The translations under genes and the position numbers were made by a program. The notes beneath the pieces were generated by a model. The model was given only the letters and a program-made list of their open reading frames with translations. It was not told where the DNA came from and did no database searches. Positions 28,320 to 42,755 of a stretch of 64,000 nt of DNA are shown here, one piece after another. Numbering within the stretch: position 1 is the stretch's first letter; each line of letters begins with the position of its first letter. Origin of the DNA: Osedax fenrisi (taxonomy: Eukaryota; Annelida; Polychaeta; Sabellida; Siboglinidae); assembly GCA_964019155.1 (NCBI GenBank), contig OZ025243.1, positions 16,806,618-16,870,617 on the forward strand, in the 5' to 3' direction.

Positions 28320-28507
28320 GTGGTAAGAAATCGGATGCATCATGTGCTGAGAAAATTATAGTAATTTAGTAAGTATAAAGTACTATAGCGATGAATCCCT
28401 GAGGAATACTCTGTATAGTAATGTCATATGTCAAGATCATAGAGTTATTAAATGTAAAAAGTAATCAGTATATAGTTGACGAAATATATAACAGAAGTGT
28501 TTTATTA

Positions 28508-28525
28508 ACATATATATATATGCCT

Positions 28526-28572
<47 letters not shown>
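28508..28572. repeat. (AT)n microsatellite
   Basis: Two AT blocks around ATGCCTGAC. It abuts the left arm of the next inverted-repeat element. Confidence 0.93.
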
Positions 28573-28575
<3 letters not shown>

Positions 28576-28593
28576 TCTCTATAGAGAGTAACC

Positions 28594-29284
28594 GTTAACA
28601 CAGATCATTACATGATTACCCCAACTCCAACCAATAATATCTGACCTCTGACATATCATCAATTATTGTTCGTATCTATATACTATTGTAGTATAATTGG
28701 CTATCGGTTATTAAACAAATAATGTATAACATATCAATGATTACTTAATGCATATTACGTAATCGCTAATATTATGTATCCTAGATCTGTCTATGTGGGT
28801 GTACATGCATATATGTTAATACGATACAACACAAATAGATAGATTCGATGCATAGAGTTCGGCGCGCCAGATGAGTAATATGCCATATACTGCCTATATA
28901 GTTATATAGTAAACTATGCAATGGCGTGTTACATACTCCTATCATGCATACTATCACATACCCTTAAGAACAGGGTTGTAACTTTCTATATATGTTTCTG
29001 ATACGTAATAATATTTTATATTATATTAGAGGTTTTTAATAATCGAGATACCTATAATTATAATCAATTGCGAAAGTTTATCAGACACGTATAGATAAAC
29101 TCCATATTATAAACTAGATCTCGGATGAATAATATTTGCGATTACAAAAGATTCATTTAAGAATTATTGATATTTATACATTATTTATTTAATAACCGAT
29201 AGCCAATTTGCCAGTTTAATAATCGATGCCAGGTCAGAGGTTCGACATTAAAGGTTAGAGGTGAGTTAATCATGTGATGTTAAC
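28594..29284. mobile_element. Inverted-repeat element with ~175-200-bp arms
   Basis: The left arm 28594-28791 and right arm 29111-29284 are inverted copies with moderate divergence. Shared blocks from outside in are GTTAACA, ACATGATTA, CCTCTGAC, ATTGGCTATCGGTTATTAAA, AATAATGTATAA, GTAATCGC and AATATTAT. The 320-bp centre has no coding frame. Looks like a non-autonomous foldback element; flanking duplication not identified. Confidence 0.75.
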
Positions 29285-29491
29285 AAAAGCTTTAATAAAC
29301 TTTAGAAAAAGGTGTACGACGTACGTTAATTTACACCGTACGTGGAATTACACTGTATGTGAATTTATTTGGGTATTTAATAGTTCAATCAAAGAACACA
29401 AAATCGCATATATATAATTATTATTATTATCAGATTTAGGCAATGCCAAGGTAATTGTAGAAGCAATGTTGCTTATCGAGACAATTACCCC

Positions 29492-29494
<3 letters not shown>

Positions 29495-29534
<40 letters not shown>
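29495..29534. repeat. (AT)n microsatellite
   Basis: About 20 AT units. Similar tracts follow at about 29900-29937, 30315-30337 and 31122-31148. Confidence 0.93.
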
Positions 29535-29539
<5 letters not shown>

Positions 29540-29890
29540 CGATATCAGGAGAATATTAATAATGTTAGCTGTAGTTTATAGTTTATTAACATGTATATTA
29601 TAATATACATGTTTACACGTCTATAGACGTTTAAGTATGTAAGTATATAAGTTTACTATTCTAAATACTCGCTAGTGTAAGCACAATAATACTAGTTAAT
29701 TTCATTATGTTAAACAATATATGATATATATTATTTTTTTTTATAAATATAGGTATATATAAACATTATCTCATCACATAATTATATCGTAATAATATAA
29801 AAGTATGTAATATCATTAGGAAATTATATAAATCTCTTATTAATAATACACTCTCATATTTATTATGTAATTATTTATTCTTAATAAAAT

Positions 29891-29939
<49 letters not shown>

Positions 29940-30708
29940 AATACTCAAATACATATTTTAAAAGTCAAATATATATATTTTATGTCAAACCCTTCCATTA
30001 TTATGTAATTGTTATTATGATACCATGACATATCGGTCTATGTGCACCGATCGTGTATAAACGCTCACACTAATAAAGTTCAATATTTCATTCAAAACAT
30101 ACCATCAAATTACATTTATTCTCATTTCCCTGGAGGTGGTTTATCTATAAATAGAAATACACAGTTATTGTCCCGGCTATGTTAACTTCTGGCGATAACA
30201 CGTATAGAATATTCTAGATGGCCTAGGCAAATTATTTATATTATACAGTAGATCTTCTCGTGTTATGTTTATTCATTTTGTTATTGTTAATACGCGACGT
30301 CGATCTATTGTCATATATATATATATATATATATATGACAATAGAGTAATTGCCAATATTTACAATAGAGTAATTGCCAATATTGACAATATTGATAATA
30401 TTATATAATTAATTAATTATTATATACTTGTGTCGATAATATGCCAATTATATCTATTTAGTATACGATTCTTACTAGATATCCCAAAGCCCCCTATACT
30501 CCTTAACAGAATAAGTTAAATGAGGTAGAAATAAATTGGATACATATCTACTGATGAATGAGATATAGTATAGTGGTCTAGAAGATAAACATTAACAAGT
30601 AGTTGGAATTATTGTGAACTAAATGATTACTCACCCAGTCTTAGGATTTCAAGCCATTTCCAACAGTATTATATATCTTAGACATAATGTATATAATTAC
30701 TCCCTTAA

Positions 30709-31113
30709 GGGGATGTCCCAGTGTTCAAAATGATAAAAAAAAAATTATTTTGTATTTATTTTTTATTCCATAATATTAATAAATGTAGTGTTTTTTAGTA
30801 TCTGTATAAATATCAGCTGCGAATTCAATCTAGAAATGCCATAAAATTGATTTCTAAATTGTTATATTATCAATAGATATATATACTTTCAACTTTCAAA
30901 TGCTGTTTTCTCAGAATAATTATTTCACGCTAGGTATGTGTGTATAAAATTAGGTATAACAAAAACTAGTATATGTATTCTACTAATTTTTATTGCATTA
31001 TATAAATAACATATATATGAATACTATTTCAGGCGTAATTTTCTAAATTTGTATATGTATAGTTGCAAAAAATAACAATTTCTATAGAAATTCCGTAAAT
31101 TAAAAAATTAAAA

Positions 31114-31151
<38 letters not shown>

Positions 31152-31326
31152 ATATAATATATATTATAAAAATTACGTCCTGTAATAGTATGTGTATACA
31201 TATAATGAATAGAATATAAAAACAATTAGCTAAATTTAATGAATAGAAATATGCGCGCCTAGTTTTGCGTAGACCCATTATTTGCTATCTCTATACATAG
31301 AGAGGCGGGCGTCGTGTGCCATCCCC
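30709..31326. mobile_element. TTAA-flanked TIR element, second copy type
   Basis: 618 bp flanked by TTAA at 30705-30708 and 31327-31330. The left end starts GGGGATGTCCCAGTG; the right end in reverse complement starts GGGGATGGCACACGACG. It shares TTTTCTCAGAATAATTATTT internally with the element inserted in the family A SINE, indicating a common family. No transposase. Confidence 0.8.
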
Positions 31327-31335
31327 TTAATGTCA

Positions 31336-33060
31336 CTATTATCTAAGTTTCTGCCGCAACATCAGATTATAGTGATCAAGATATCGATACATGTTATGAA
31401 CAACTTAAAATTGTTATAAAAAATACAGGATATATTAATTATACACTGCTATTGGAACTCTAAAGTTGGAATAGATGAACACAAAGTATGGGAAGGAACG
31501 TGTGTTTCTATCTATAATCTCATCACAAATGTCAGAGGACTAAGACTGGTGGAATTTGGTAGCGCAAATAAGCTAATAATTGCAAATACTTATGGAAGTC
31601 ATACAAAGCCAGCGCATATGTACTTGACATAGCTCTAACCACGAACATCATAACCAAATTGATTATATTCTGACTAAGAAAAGGTTTCTTTCAAGAGTCA
31701 ATTTTAAGGAAACAAGAAGATGCAACAAATATATCAGAAAATAAATGAAAAAAGTAAAATAAAAATGGATTGAAGACCAATGTACATCTATTACCTATAC
31801 AATTGTTAAAAAGATCAAATGTGAAAAGAAACAATGTATATCCATGATACTAATGGTAAATATCTTAATGTAAAGTAAAATGAGGATATAATGAACATAT
31901 GTACTGAGTATTGTAGGGAATTATAAAAACACACATTAATCACCCATTAAAAGGAAATAATTCTGTACTAGAAATCACGAATAACCACAAATAATTATCA
32001 TTGCCTATTCTTAAGAGAGAAATTGAGGTAGCAGTTAATATACTGAAAAAAGGAAAATCTCCATGAAAACTAGTTCAAGCACGGTGTGAAAAAGCAATAG
32101 AAATCCTAAGACTTATATGTAACACAATCTTGGTAACAGGAATGTGGCTAAAGGTATGTATATAATCACTTGTTATTACCATACCAAAGCAAGAAAACCT
32201 GCAATTTTGTAAGAACTATCAGTATTATACGCCATTCAAGTACAGTGTTGGTAAAAGTTATTTTAAACAGATTATGATCTAAAGCAGAATCAATTATATC
32301 CGAAGAACAAGCAGATTTTCTAGCGGACAGAAGTACAAAAGAAGATATATTTAACTTAAGGATATTATGCGAGAAATACACCTACCATCTACAGTATCTA
32401 TATCATATATTCATTAGTTTTAAGAAAGATTTAGATCGTGTATTGCATGAAGCACTCTGGGATACTATAAATAATTATAATATATATCATGATATATTAC
32501 ATTCTATAGATTGATTATATAAGATCTCTACTAGCGCAGTATATAAAAATGGAGCTATTAGTGATTGGTTCGATACAAGTGTTGGAGTAAGGCAAGGATG
32601 ATTGTTATCTCCCACTATGTTTAATATAAGTATTGAACGAATAATGACATATTATCTGCATGATCATATTGTCACTAAGTATAGGAGTCAGATCAATAAC
32701 AAAACTTAGATTTGCAGACCATATTGATGGTATTGCTTGCAGTAAGGAGGAACTAGTGGATGCCAACTAGTTTAGATACTAGATAATACATAAATTGACT
32801 ATGGAATAGAAATTAATGTTGATAAAACCAAAATAATGACAAACAATCCAGTCGGAGTGATTACCAATATTAAAGTGAACAATCAAGCTATAGAGGAAGT
32901 ACAGAACTTCATATACCTAGATTCCATAATAAGCGAAGAAGGTTCTAGGCCTGCAATAATAAGCAGAATTGCACAAGAAACAGTATATTAACGAAATAAT
33001 ATGGAAAGACACAAATATAGGAATTAAAAGAGTTACAATCTATAAGCCGTCTTACGTCTA
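31336..33060 (+). mobile_element. RTE-like LINE, heavily degraded
   Basis: A second LINE lineage. Near 31455-31520 it reads WNSKVGIDEHKVWEG-like with frameshifts, then LRLVEFGSANKLIIANTYGS (31540-31600) and an NQIDYILTKKRF equivalent near 31660, all parts of an APE endonuclease. RT remnants follow: SFKKDLDRV near 32420 (in place of the usual FxKAFDxV), VGVRQG followed by a stop then LLSPTMFNISIERIM near 32580-32645, and LRFADHIDGIA near 32707-32740 across a frameshift. KTKIMTNN and VQNFIYLDSIISEEG come near 32830-32950. The motif set resembles RTE/RTEX-type elements. Stops and shifts are everywhere. The 5' edge abuts the TTAA element. Confidence 0.85.
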
Positions 33061-33068
33061 ACATATAT

Positions 33069-33362
33069 AACTGCCTGTGTGGCTCAGTGGCTAATGCGTC
33101 AGACACACAAGCAGTAGGACACGGGTTCGAGCCTCGTCCGGACCATTAATTAATTTTATAAAATAGATCTTACAATATTATTTAGAAGTTATCTTTTATA
33201 ATTGTATATAAATAAATGATCGGCTCTCGTTAAAACCATTGATGTCTTAACATGAGAGCCGCTTCGAAGGGACATTATAGCCATATATGGTTATAAGTGA
33301 AAACGTCATCTAAGTTACAGGATGGGATGAAAGGACTCCACCAAATAAAAATAACAATAACA
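33069..33362 (+). mobile_element. tRNA-headed SINE, family A copy 3 (best preserved)
   Basis: Head with A box TGGCTCAGTGG (33080-33090) and a consensus B box GGGTTCGAGCC (33123-33133). The body holds GATCGGCTCTCGTTAAAACC and GAGAGCCGCTTCGAAGGGAC, and the tail is AAATAACAATAACAAT. About 294 bp. It gives the uninterrupted layout against which the split copy at 19165-20083 is read. Not a functional tRNA: the ends do not form an acceptor stem. Confidence 0.9.
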
Positions 33363-33479
33363 ATATATATACGTATATTATCCATAATATCATATATTTA
33401 TTATTAAATTAACACATGTTATAAGATTTAATCACGTTACCGTGACTGTATTCCACATCTAATTAAGAAGCGTAGATCT

Positions 33480-33790
33480 CTATTTGTAACGCACTCCAGC
33501 GTAGCCAGACCATTACCAGCCGTACAGTAGTCTATAACGTACTATCTATAAGGTACTAATATAGCGTACTACTACAGGGAAGCCGATACACTCTACTATG
33601 GCACATCGTATGGCCATCGTACGTGGATAAGTGTACGGAGTTGGCCGGCAGTAGGCTACGATAACGCAATTAGTTCCCGTGCTGACCGTTTGGTGGCAGT
33701 ACCGCGCACGATGGTAATAATAATGGTGGTATGGCGCGGTAAAACGGCGGCACATACAACTCGTGATGCACTCGGTTGCGAAAGCGATAT
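33480..33790. other. GC-richer intronic block
   Basis: About 300 bp with raised GC and CpG content (for example GTATGGCGCGGTAAAACGGC near 33729). Open frames exist on both strands but resemble no known family. Followed by an (AT)n tract at 33830-33884. Confidence 0.3.
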
Positions 33791-33825
33791 CATTAGTTTA
33801 CGTAATCTAACTATATCTAGTATCT

Positions 33826-33829
<4 letters not shown>

Positions 33830-33884
<55 letters not shown>
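33830..33884. repeat. (AT)n microsatellite
   Basis: About 27 AT units with one TTTA interruption. Confidence 0.95.
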
Positions 33885-33892
<8 letters not shown>

Positions 33893-34076
33893 TACTTTTC
33901 ATTATATCTAAGATCGTACACTTTTAGGAGAAATGTACTATTGTTTGAACTTTATGTGATATATCATATTAATAGAATTATATTATATCACTTTTGAATT
34001 ATGTATTATTACGTACTGTATTATTTTCATTGTAAATATATGTTATTTTACTATAATCGGTAGATATACTGTTATT

Positions 34077-34603
34077 CCCAGTATTCAATACTCGTGTTTG
34101 ACTTGGATCTAACTGGGAAACTGGGGGAATCTGGTCCAAACTTGGATCTAGGTGGTGTAAACTTGGATTTATCTGATTCATATTTAACTAGTTGAAACAT
34201 AGTTCATCATATCCCAGTTTAATCCAAGTTATTGTTTTAAACTGAGATCAACTTGGATCTAGCTGATCCATATTTAACTAGTTGAAACTTGGATCATTAT
34301 ATCACAGTTTAATCCACGTTATTTTTTTAAACTGAGTACAACTAGGATTTAGCTGATCCATATTTAACTAGTTGCAACTTGGATCAATATATCACAGTTT
34401 AATCCAAGTTAATTTTTAGTCAAAAATATGTATCTATACCAATTATTTAATTATTTATTATTTTATTAAATTTAAGTAAATCTATTGAATCTAAACTAAT
34501 AAAAATAAATAAATAATATTGAATATTTTTTGATAAATTTATCATATTAAAAAAATGTTTTTTTTTAAATACAATTTATTTAACCTATATATAACAATGT
34601 ATA

Positions 34604-34653
<50 letters not shown>

Positions 34654-35119
34654 CCATATATTTATAAATACTTATAAAATCATATAAGTATTTAGGGATC
34701 ATACTTATATATAGGGGATATAGGGGACATATCATCATGATGTAACATATAAATAAAATATTATCTATAATTTCGCCAAAATAAAACTGATATAAAATTA
34801 CTAATATGTAAATTAGATAACAATATAATATGAATTAGTAGGTATAATATATTAATAGGTATAAATAATATATAGATATAATATAAATATAAATTTATAT
34901 TATTTTTAAACTTGGATTCAACTCGAGTTAACTTGGATTAATCTCGAGTTTAACTAGGATTTAACTCGAGTGAACTTGGATTTAACTTGGATTTATCTGG
35001 GATGAATCTCGAGTTAAACTTGGATCTGGCTGGTGTTAATAGTGTTACCAAATTATCAGGCTAAACACGAGTTTAAACTCGAGATAAATCCAAGTTAAAC
35101 ACGAGTATTGAATACTGGG
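34077..35119. mobile_element. TIR element rich in ACTTGGATTT motifs, 1043 bp
   Basis: Left end CCCAGTATTCAATACTCGTG is matched by the exact inverse CACGAGTATTGAATACTGGG at 35100-35119; the match extends to about 31 bases with one change. The interior has many ACTTGGATYT and ACTCGAGTT motifs next to both ends and a 90-bp tandem repeat on the left. Dense subterminal motifs suggest transposase-binding sites of a non-autonomous DNA element. No transposase frame, and no clear target duplication. Confidence 0.85.
34150..34425. repeat. 90-bp tandem repeat, ~3 units
   Basis: Units start near 34160, 34250 and 34340, each with ACTTGGATYTAGCTGATCC, CATATTTAACTAGTTG, CAGTTTAATCCAAGTTA and AAACTGAG. Near-identical apart from a few substitutions; lies within the left part of the TIR element. 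Confidence 0.93.
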
Positions 35120-35235
35120 TTAGAATAAATCAATATATATTGTACTTTATAAGTATGAGTATATCAATTATGAATACTATATTGATTTATAATATTTACT
35201 ATATTATTATATTACTTATGTAACGAATGATATGA

Positions 35236-35570
35236 TTGTGATGATAATGCTTTTATTTAAACACTAATTTAATTATAATATTTGTATAGTGTGACAATAA
35301 TATATAAAAAACAATAAATAAATGTAATAATAAGTACAAACAAGTGTACAACATGTCGAAAACGAATATATGTCAAGTTCAAATATCATGGACAAGTAGG
35401 TACTCTTTAGTTTATATTTGAATGTTGTTGTCGAGGTATTCAATTTGGATGGTTTAGATGGTTTTGAGGGATGGAGGTAGTTTATTCCAAAGGTGGCTGG
35501 CGCAAATTGAGTAGCGACGCTTACCAAGTATGATACTAACATAATAACATAACAACAAAACAAAACATTT
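35236..35570 (-). mobile_element. LINE 3' fragment
   Basis: On the minus strand one frame gives GKRRYSICASHLWNKLPPSL near 35460-35525, the conserved RxFSxxAPxLWNxLPxxLR end of an L2/CR1-like polyprotein. After a frameshift and stops comes an AT-rich 3' UTR and the tail AATAAAAGCATTATCATCAC. Different in sequence from the other LINE ends here, so probably another subfamily. Confidence 0.7.
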
Positions 35571-36250
35571 AATATGGCGTTAAACTAAATAATAAAACAT
35601 AAATAATAGAATTAATAACAATAACAATACATTATTAATATAAATCATTCTGTGTGCAAATAAAAAAGATGATTACAAAATGTATTGAATCATGTTGACA
35701 TATATCTCGTTTACTTAGTCTATCAATTGATGTTAATATAAATTAATTCAATATAGTTGGTTCCTATTATTATTATTCTTATATATATTTCATTTGTGTT
35801 AAATAGGAATACATAATCATGTCTTATATGTATGCCTATTTACATTAATATCAATTGTGTATACATTAAAGATCTAAGAACGCTGATAAAGAAAACATTA
35901 ACTTACGAAGCCTACACAATTGTTTCTATACTAATCCATAGTATATAATAACGATATAGTTACGTAGAGTACGAAAATGATAATTTAATAAAATAGTGTT
36001 CAACTACTAATTCGTCGACGTGATATTTATCAATATATTCTATAAATAATCAATGGCGGCCGGCCGGCATACCATACGTCCGCTTGTTACGCAAGAAGAC
36101 GAAGTTATAGCCTAAGTTATAGCTCCTAATTAGAGGCCTGCTTTCGATCAATTCACTTCGGTTCGATAAATAACAATTATTACGTAACTTCTGGCCACGA
36201 TGACCGGGGTCAATGTGTCGTTAACGCCTCGAAGAGGACGAGGAGGACGT

Positions 36251-37282
<1,032 letters not shown>

Positions 37283-37325
37283 ATTTATTTCTAATATTAT
37301 TACTTTTAATATGTATACTATTATA

Positions 37326-38160
<835 letters not shown>

Positions 38161-38291
38161 ATTAATAATAATAATGTTATATTTGAACATATTGGCTTCT
38201 TTCGTATGAATATATATATATATATATATATAAATATAATCCTATACCATATCTTATTTCATATTTTATAATTAGTCTATGCATGTATATG

Positions 38292-38297
<6 letters not shown>

Positions 38298-38342
<45 letters not shown>
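38298..38342. repeat. (AT)n microsatellite
   Basis: About 22 AT units; a smaller tract lies at 38208-38232. Confidence 0.95.
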
Positions 38343-38344
<2 letters not shown>

Positions 38345-38392
38345 GATGATTATGATTATAATATATAATATATTAATTATTAAAAGTATGTC

Positions 38393-40335
38393 TATGTAGG
38401 CCCGTTAGCTCATATGGGGAGAATAATAAAATATTAAAATAATAATAACAGAGCAATATATTGAAAATAGCTTCGATATAATTATGTATAATATTATTAC
38501 TTTGAAGATATATATGTGATAAAAATCAATACATTAATATATAGTTAGATTGTTATAGATTAGTGGAATAGAGAAAATAAACATATGTATTTAGGACTAA
38601 GTTGGTTATAATAAGGGTGATAGTAGAAAGGATGGATATACACATAATGGAACCTTCATATCTAAAACTATATCATTTAGGATTATTTAATTAATGCGAT
38701 ATTATGAAAATAATTTGTTGGTAGAGAAGTCAAGGTGATATGCTTTTAAAGTAGATCATAAATATAGTTAAGTTTACGACATATAGACATATGGATTAGG
38801 AATACAAAATATAGTTTATATGTGAAGAATAATAGTAATCACGTACGAGCTGATTGATGATATTGTATAGCAGTGTGGTCGACGTATACATAATTAGGAG
38901 TGTATATGGAAGAACGGAAAATCTAATTTACTTTGGAAGTAGGTTTAGGTAACAGCTTGCTTAGTGAATACCAGTATTCAATTCGGGACAGAACACGATC
39001 ATTAATAAAGTGATATATTATTTTGTTATTATGAATAGATAACGTTTGGAAGATATTATAATGGACAATATGTTATTCTTAAAGGGTAATTTGTCATCAA
39101 AAATAAAACCTAGTTATTTTCGAAAAATTAAATTGAGATATAATCATGTCGTTAGAGTAATATTTCGTCAACAGAAGAAGGTGTAAGAATATGAATACGG
39201 TAGGATTCGAAGAATTTATTAATAGGTTATTAAAAAGGAGCCATACTATTATGAAGTTTTCATACTCGAGTAATTCAAAGTAATGATGCCGTATAGCACT
39301 TTTAATTGGAAGGATATGTTATATCATATAAACCACGCCCTTAACGCATGTTAAATATAAGCCCGGCAGATTTTCTCGGATTAACAAAATAAGTCATGCT
39401 AGGAATTAACTTGAGAGATATATATATATATGCATTGCATATGTGGCTTAATATATCCATCCAATTAAATAGTAGTACCATATGGTAAACGATGTGCAAT
39501 GCACATATGTGATATAATACAAAATAAGTAGGGGAGTAGTAGTGGAGGTTATATATGATGCCATGAGTTATTTACAGATAGGGTAGTGAATATTCTCAAT
39601 GATTTAATAGGAGTGGCAATACTAGAGGATATAATGAGGAATGATTAAGTAGAAGCTGGAATAATGCATTAATGCATGCCATTTTATAAACTGATAGCAT
39701 AGTTGAAAAGTTGATATTTTCGTCCAAATGTGGAGAACTTTTTTTCTGGTGAAGAGAAAAGTTTATTAGCCAGTTAAATTAATATGTGAGGATCAGAGTA
39801 AAAATTGCTACATTTTTTATAGAAGGATATTTTAGAATAAGAGATATTATATTTATTGTTTTTCTTGACTACAGAGATAACCAATTATTTTCGGTAGAAT
39901 TATTTTTAAGCAATTCATACTCAAAATTACGAATAATATTATTATGGATGTAACATTCATTAGAGGTTAAAAAAGACGGTCATTAATTAATGTGGTTCAA
40001 GTGGATACAAGCATTTGATAATAATGTGAGAACAAAGTATAGGATCTATCGACATAGGGAAGTATAAGAAAAAATCACATTATTGATATATATTATATAG
40101 GTTAGTAGGTCAATAGATTTAAAATATCTATATGTGATACTTTATGTTTAATCTTCATGAACTTTAGATTTATCGAGAATTCCGTTATGATCTGTAAATT
40201 ATCCGTTAGTTGTTCAATTATGTTTAAATAATATTGGTGTACATTAAATAATAGGATTATGTAGGGCTATACATATCATAGATATTGTATTAACATAAAT
40301 ATATTTAGATTTAATAAACTCATTAAAATATGTTC
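38393..40335 (-). mobile_element. L2-like LINE, reverse copy, degenerate
   Basis: Reverse complement aligns with the plus-strand LINE at 6241-8672. The 3' end (38393-38450) mirrors its 3' UTR. 38600-38640 matches its LWN-like end. 39060-39300 matches the segment reading LLSNKLLINSSKT through KKLGLVFDEKLSF, and 39690-39860 matches the DPRKLFKIANKIL linker. A TDH-like end of the endonuclease is at about 40195. The RT core between is hard to read and probably partly deleted. Many stops. Confidence 0.8.
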
Positions 40336-41020
40336 TAAATATTAATATTTGTTTACCTTATGTAAGAAATATATTATCTTAATACAATATTATTCTTTCA
40401 TGCTATCGTATCGTATCGATGTATGGGGCGAGATATGAACTTATAAGTCATCAATAATTATTGGCGAAGAGGAAGAAGATGAATAAATATGATGAATGAA
40501 ATTGTGAAATGCATCATAACTATGGTATCGTGTAAAATTAAAGAAGGCATTTCAATACATGAGTTGTATACTATGTTTGAAAATATGTCAACGTCATCAA
40601 TTTAAATCCAAGTTATACATATATAATAAATCCAATCCTAAGAGTTTACGTTTCTTACATCATATATATATATATATTTATTTTAAACACTATCTATATT
40701 CATGTAATAATAACAACATATAGTTTCAATGATTAGACGACGTTCAATAGTTAGTGTAAAGTTGTATTGTAATAGTACTAAATAATACTACACCATTACT
40801 AAGGTATATAGTTTTATATGTATATAATATATCGTTATAATATATAGATATCTCGTAATGTATTATTATGAAGTTATATTACGAGTACTTCATATATGTA
40901 TTATATATAATATTATTCTAATATCGTAAATTTCAATTTCATTTTATAAAATTAATACTTAATAATGTATGTTGAAGTGTTACTATCACTAATATATATA
41001 GGTAAGGTAAGGTAAGGTAA

Positions 41021-41059
<39 letters not shown>

Positions 41060-41419
41060 TTACAGTTTATATTAAATACATGATATATATTTAAATATAC
41101 ATCTAAAGAAAGTTACCGATACAATCAATATCCCAGTAAAGAGTATACAAATGATGGGTAGTAACAATAGTTAATCTATATATCTCGTATTGTAATAGCT
41201 TAAGACGTGCATTGTACGTCGTACAAAGATACATCATATTTATAATTTTATGAAAAAAATATAATTAATAATAATAAGTATTACTATATCTATAAATAAT
41301 ATAAATATACATCTAAGTGCATTTTAAGTGCATTATAAGTACATAGTAAACATGTTACCTGTCACCTAATAATGTGTATTACCTTTCATTGCGCGTACTA
41401 ATAAATATTACATCAATAG

Positions 41420-41423
41420 ATGT

Positions 41424-41476
<53 letters not shown>
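41420..41476. repeat. (AT)n microsatellite
   Basis: About 28 AT units with one interruption. Others nearby at 41025-41055 and 41688-41717, the latter about 50 bases from the CNG intron 1 donor. Confidence 0.95.
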
Positions 41477-41478
<2 letters not shown>

Positions 41479-41689
41479 TGTATATATAATAACATATCTA
41501 CATCAACATAGTATTATATTTGTATATTATTACCATAACTATATATCTAGACTCACTAATTTTAATTAAAATGTACCTATTATCGATATAATCATTAATA
41601 TCTATCACGTGATAAACAGTTTATTAAGTATATCATAGATTATGTAATTATTTGTTATAATATGTGTTTTAAGAGTATATTATGTGAAT

Positions 41690-41721
<32 letters not shown>

Positions 41722-41766
41722 AATCACTCCCTTAATAGCGGCGCTATAGTGTGCGAACCCACTGAC

Positions 41767-42326
41767 CTTGAAACTCTTTACGCGCCGCTCCGATAGAGGT
41801 CACTATATTAGCCACGTGACCGAGAACCGCCGAAAACAACAACAACGCCAGCACGAACTCGATGATGACGAATATGTACTCGCCCCTGGTCTGGGGTTCG
41901 GGCATTTCGCCGATAGTGGTCAACGTCAGGGTGGACAGGTACAACGAGTGAAGGTACATCGCGGTAATGTCATCGGGACCCTCTTCCGGAAACTTCCACT
42001 GCGTGTGACCCGACTTCACCACCGAGTATATCAGGCACGAGTTCCAGTGGTAGATGGCCAGTAGGTAGTGTAGTAACGTGATGGTTCGAACTAGGTTAGG
42101 GTAGTTGGTGTGTCGTTCGGTTCGGTCTAAGAACGCCCAGAATCGGTAGATCTTGACCAATCGGAAACATCGGAATATCGACCGGAAACCGATGCTCAGA
42201 TAGAGGAAGTCGAGCGGTAGCAGGCACAGACAGTCTACGTAGAAGGTCATGGAGTTCATGTAGTGGATGCGCAGCTTGGTGCTGTCGGTTTGTAGGACGC
42301 CGTTCTCGAGGAATCCCGTTCGGAAT
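41767..42326 (-). CDS. CNG channel exon: S3 to S6 and pore
   Basis: 560-nt exon; its first base completes a codon from an unseen upstream exon (incoming phase 2). It encodes 186 residues starting FRTGFLENGVLQTDSTKLRI. S3 lies around MTFYVDCLCLLPLDFLYLSI; S4 around SIFRCFRLVKIYRFWAFLDR followed by TERHTNYPN; S5 around LLHYLLAIYHWNSCLIYSV. The pore loop is YLSTLTLTTIGEMPEP, and S6 is YIFVIIEFVLALLLFSAVLG followed by AARKEFQ. TIGE (codons 41906-41917) is the CNG selectivity filter; its Glu is the alpha-type cation-coordinating residue, arguing against a beta subunit. Acceptor GTACAG above 42326, donor GTCAGT below 41767. The upstream open frame to 42445 is intronic read-through. Sensory or signalling cGMP/cAMP-gated cation conductance is inferred from the family. 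Confidence 0.95.
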
Positions 42327-42697
42327 CTGTACGAGAAAGTTGCGTAATTATTGCGCGATGTTACTAGATCTGTAGGTGAGGCCGTACTTATGAATATTCT
42401 CGGAATTGTCAAATATTCGCGAATAATCCGCTTTGTATAGATCAACCATTTAATATGTTTGTTCTATAAAACTATGATTATTATCCGCAAAAGATGCAAA
42501 AATTCGATGGCTACATAATTAGGTACTGTTAAATATCTAAACTATGATAATTAGATATTGTAGTATGTTTATTAAACATTCATAATTTTATAATTATATT
42601 GTTTATATTACTATACATATTTATCAATATTACATATATTATATTTATCGATATATAGTTATTTTGTTACAATCCTATAACTAATTATAGTCATAAT

Positions 42698-42701
<4 letters not shown>

Positions 42702-42752
<51 letters not shown>
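42702..42752. repeat. (AT)n microsatellite 5' of SINE
   Basis: About 25 AT units directly abutting the head of the family B SINE. Confidence 0.96.

Positions 42753-42755
<3 letters not shown>

Noticed and set aside
33069..33145. Possible tRNA gene with good A and B boxes
   Set aside because: The ends do not pair as an acceptor stem, and the sequence continues into a body and tail shared with two other copies, so it is a SINE head.
35273..35563. 96-residue minus-strand open frame as a gene
   Set aside because: The LINE motif GKRRYSICASHLWNKLPP is in a different frame over the same DNA; this frame is a shadow of the LINE remnant.
40998..41021. GGTAA tandem as telomere-like repeat
   Set aside because: Only four 5-bp units, not a known telomere motif, in mid-intron.
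41768..42064. Plus-strand 98-residue open frame
   Set aside because: Antisense shadow of the CNG pore exon.
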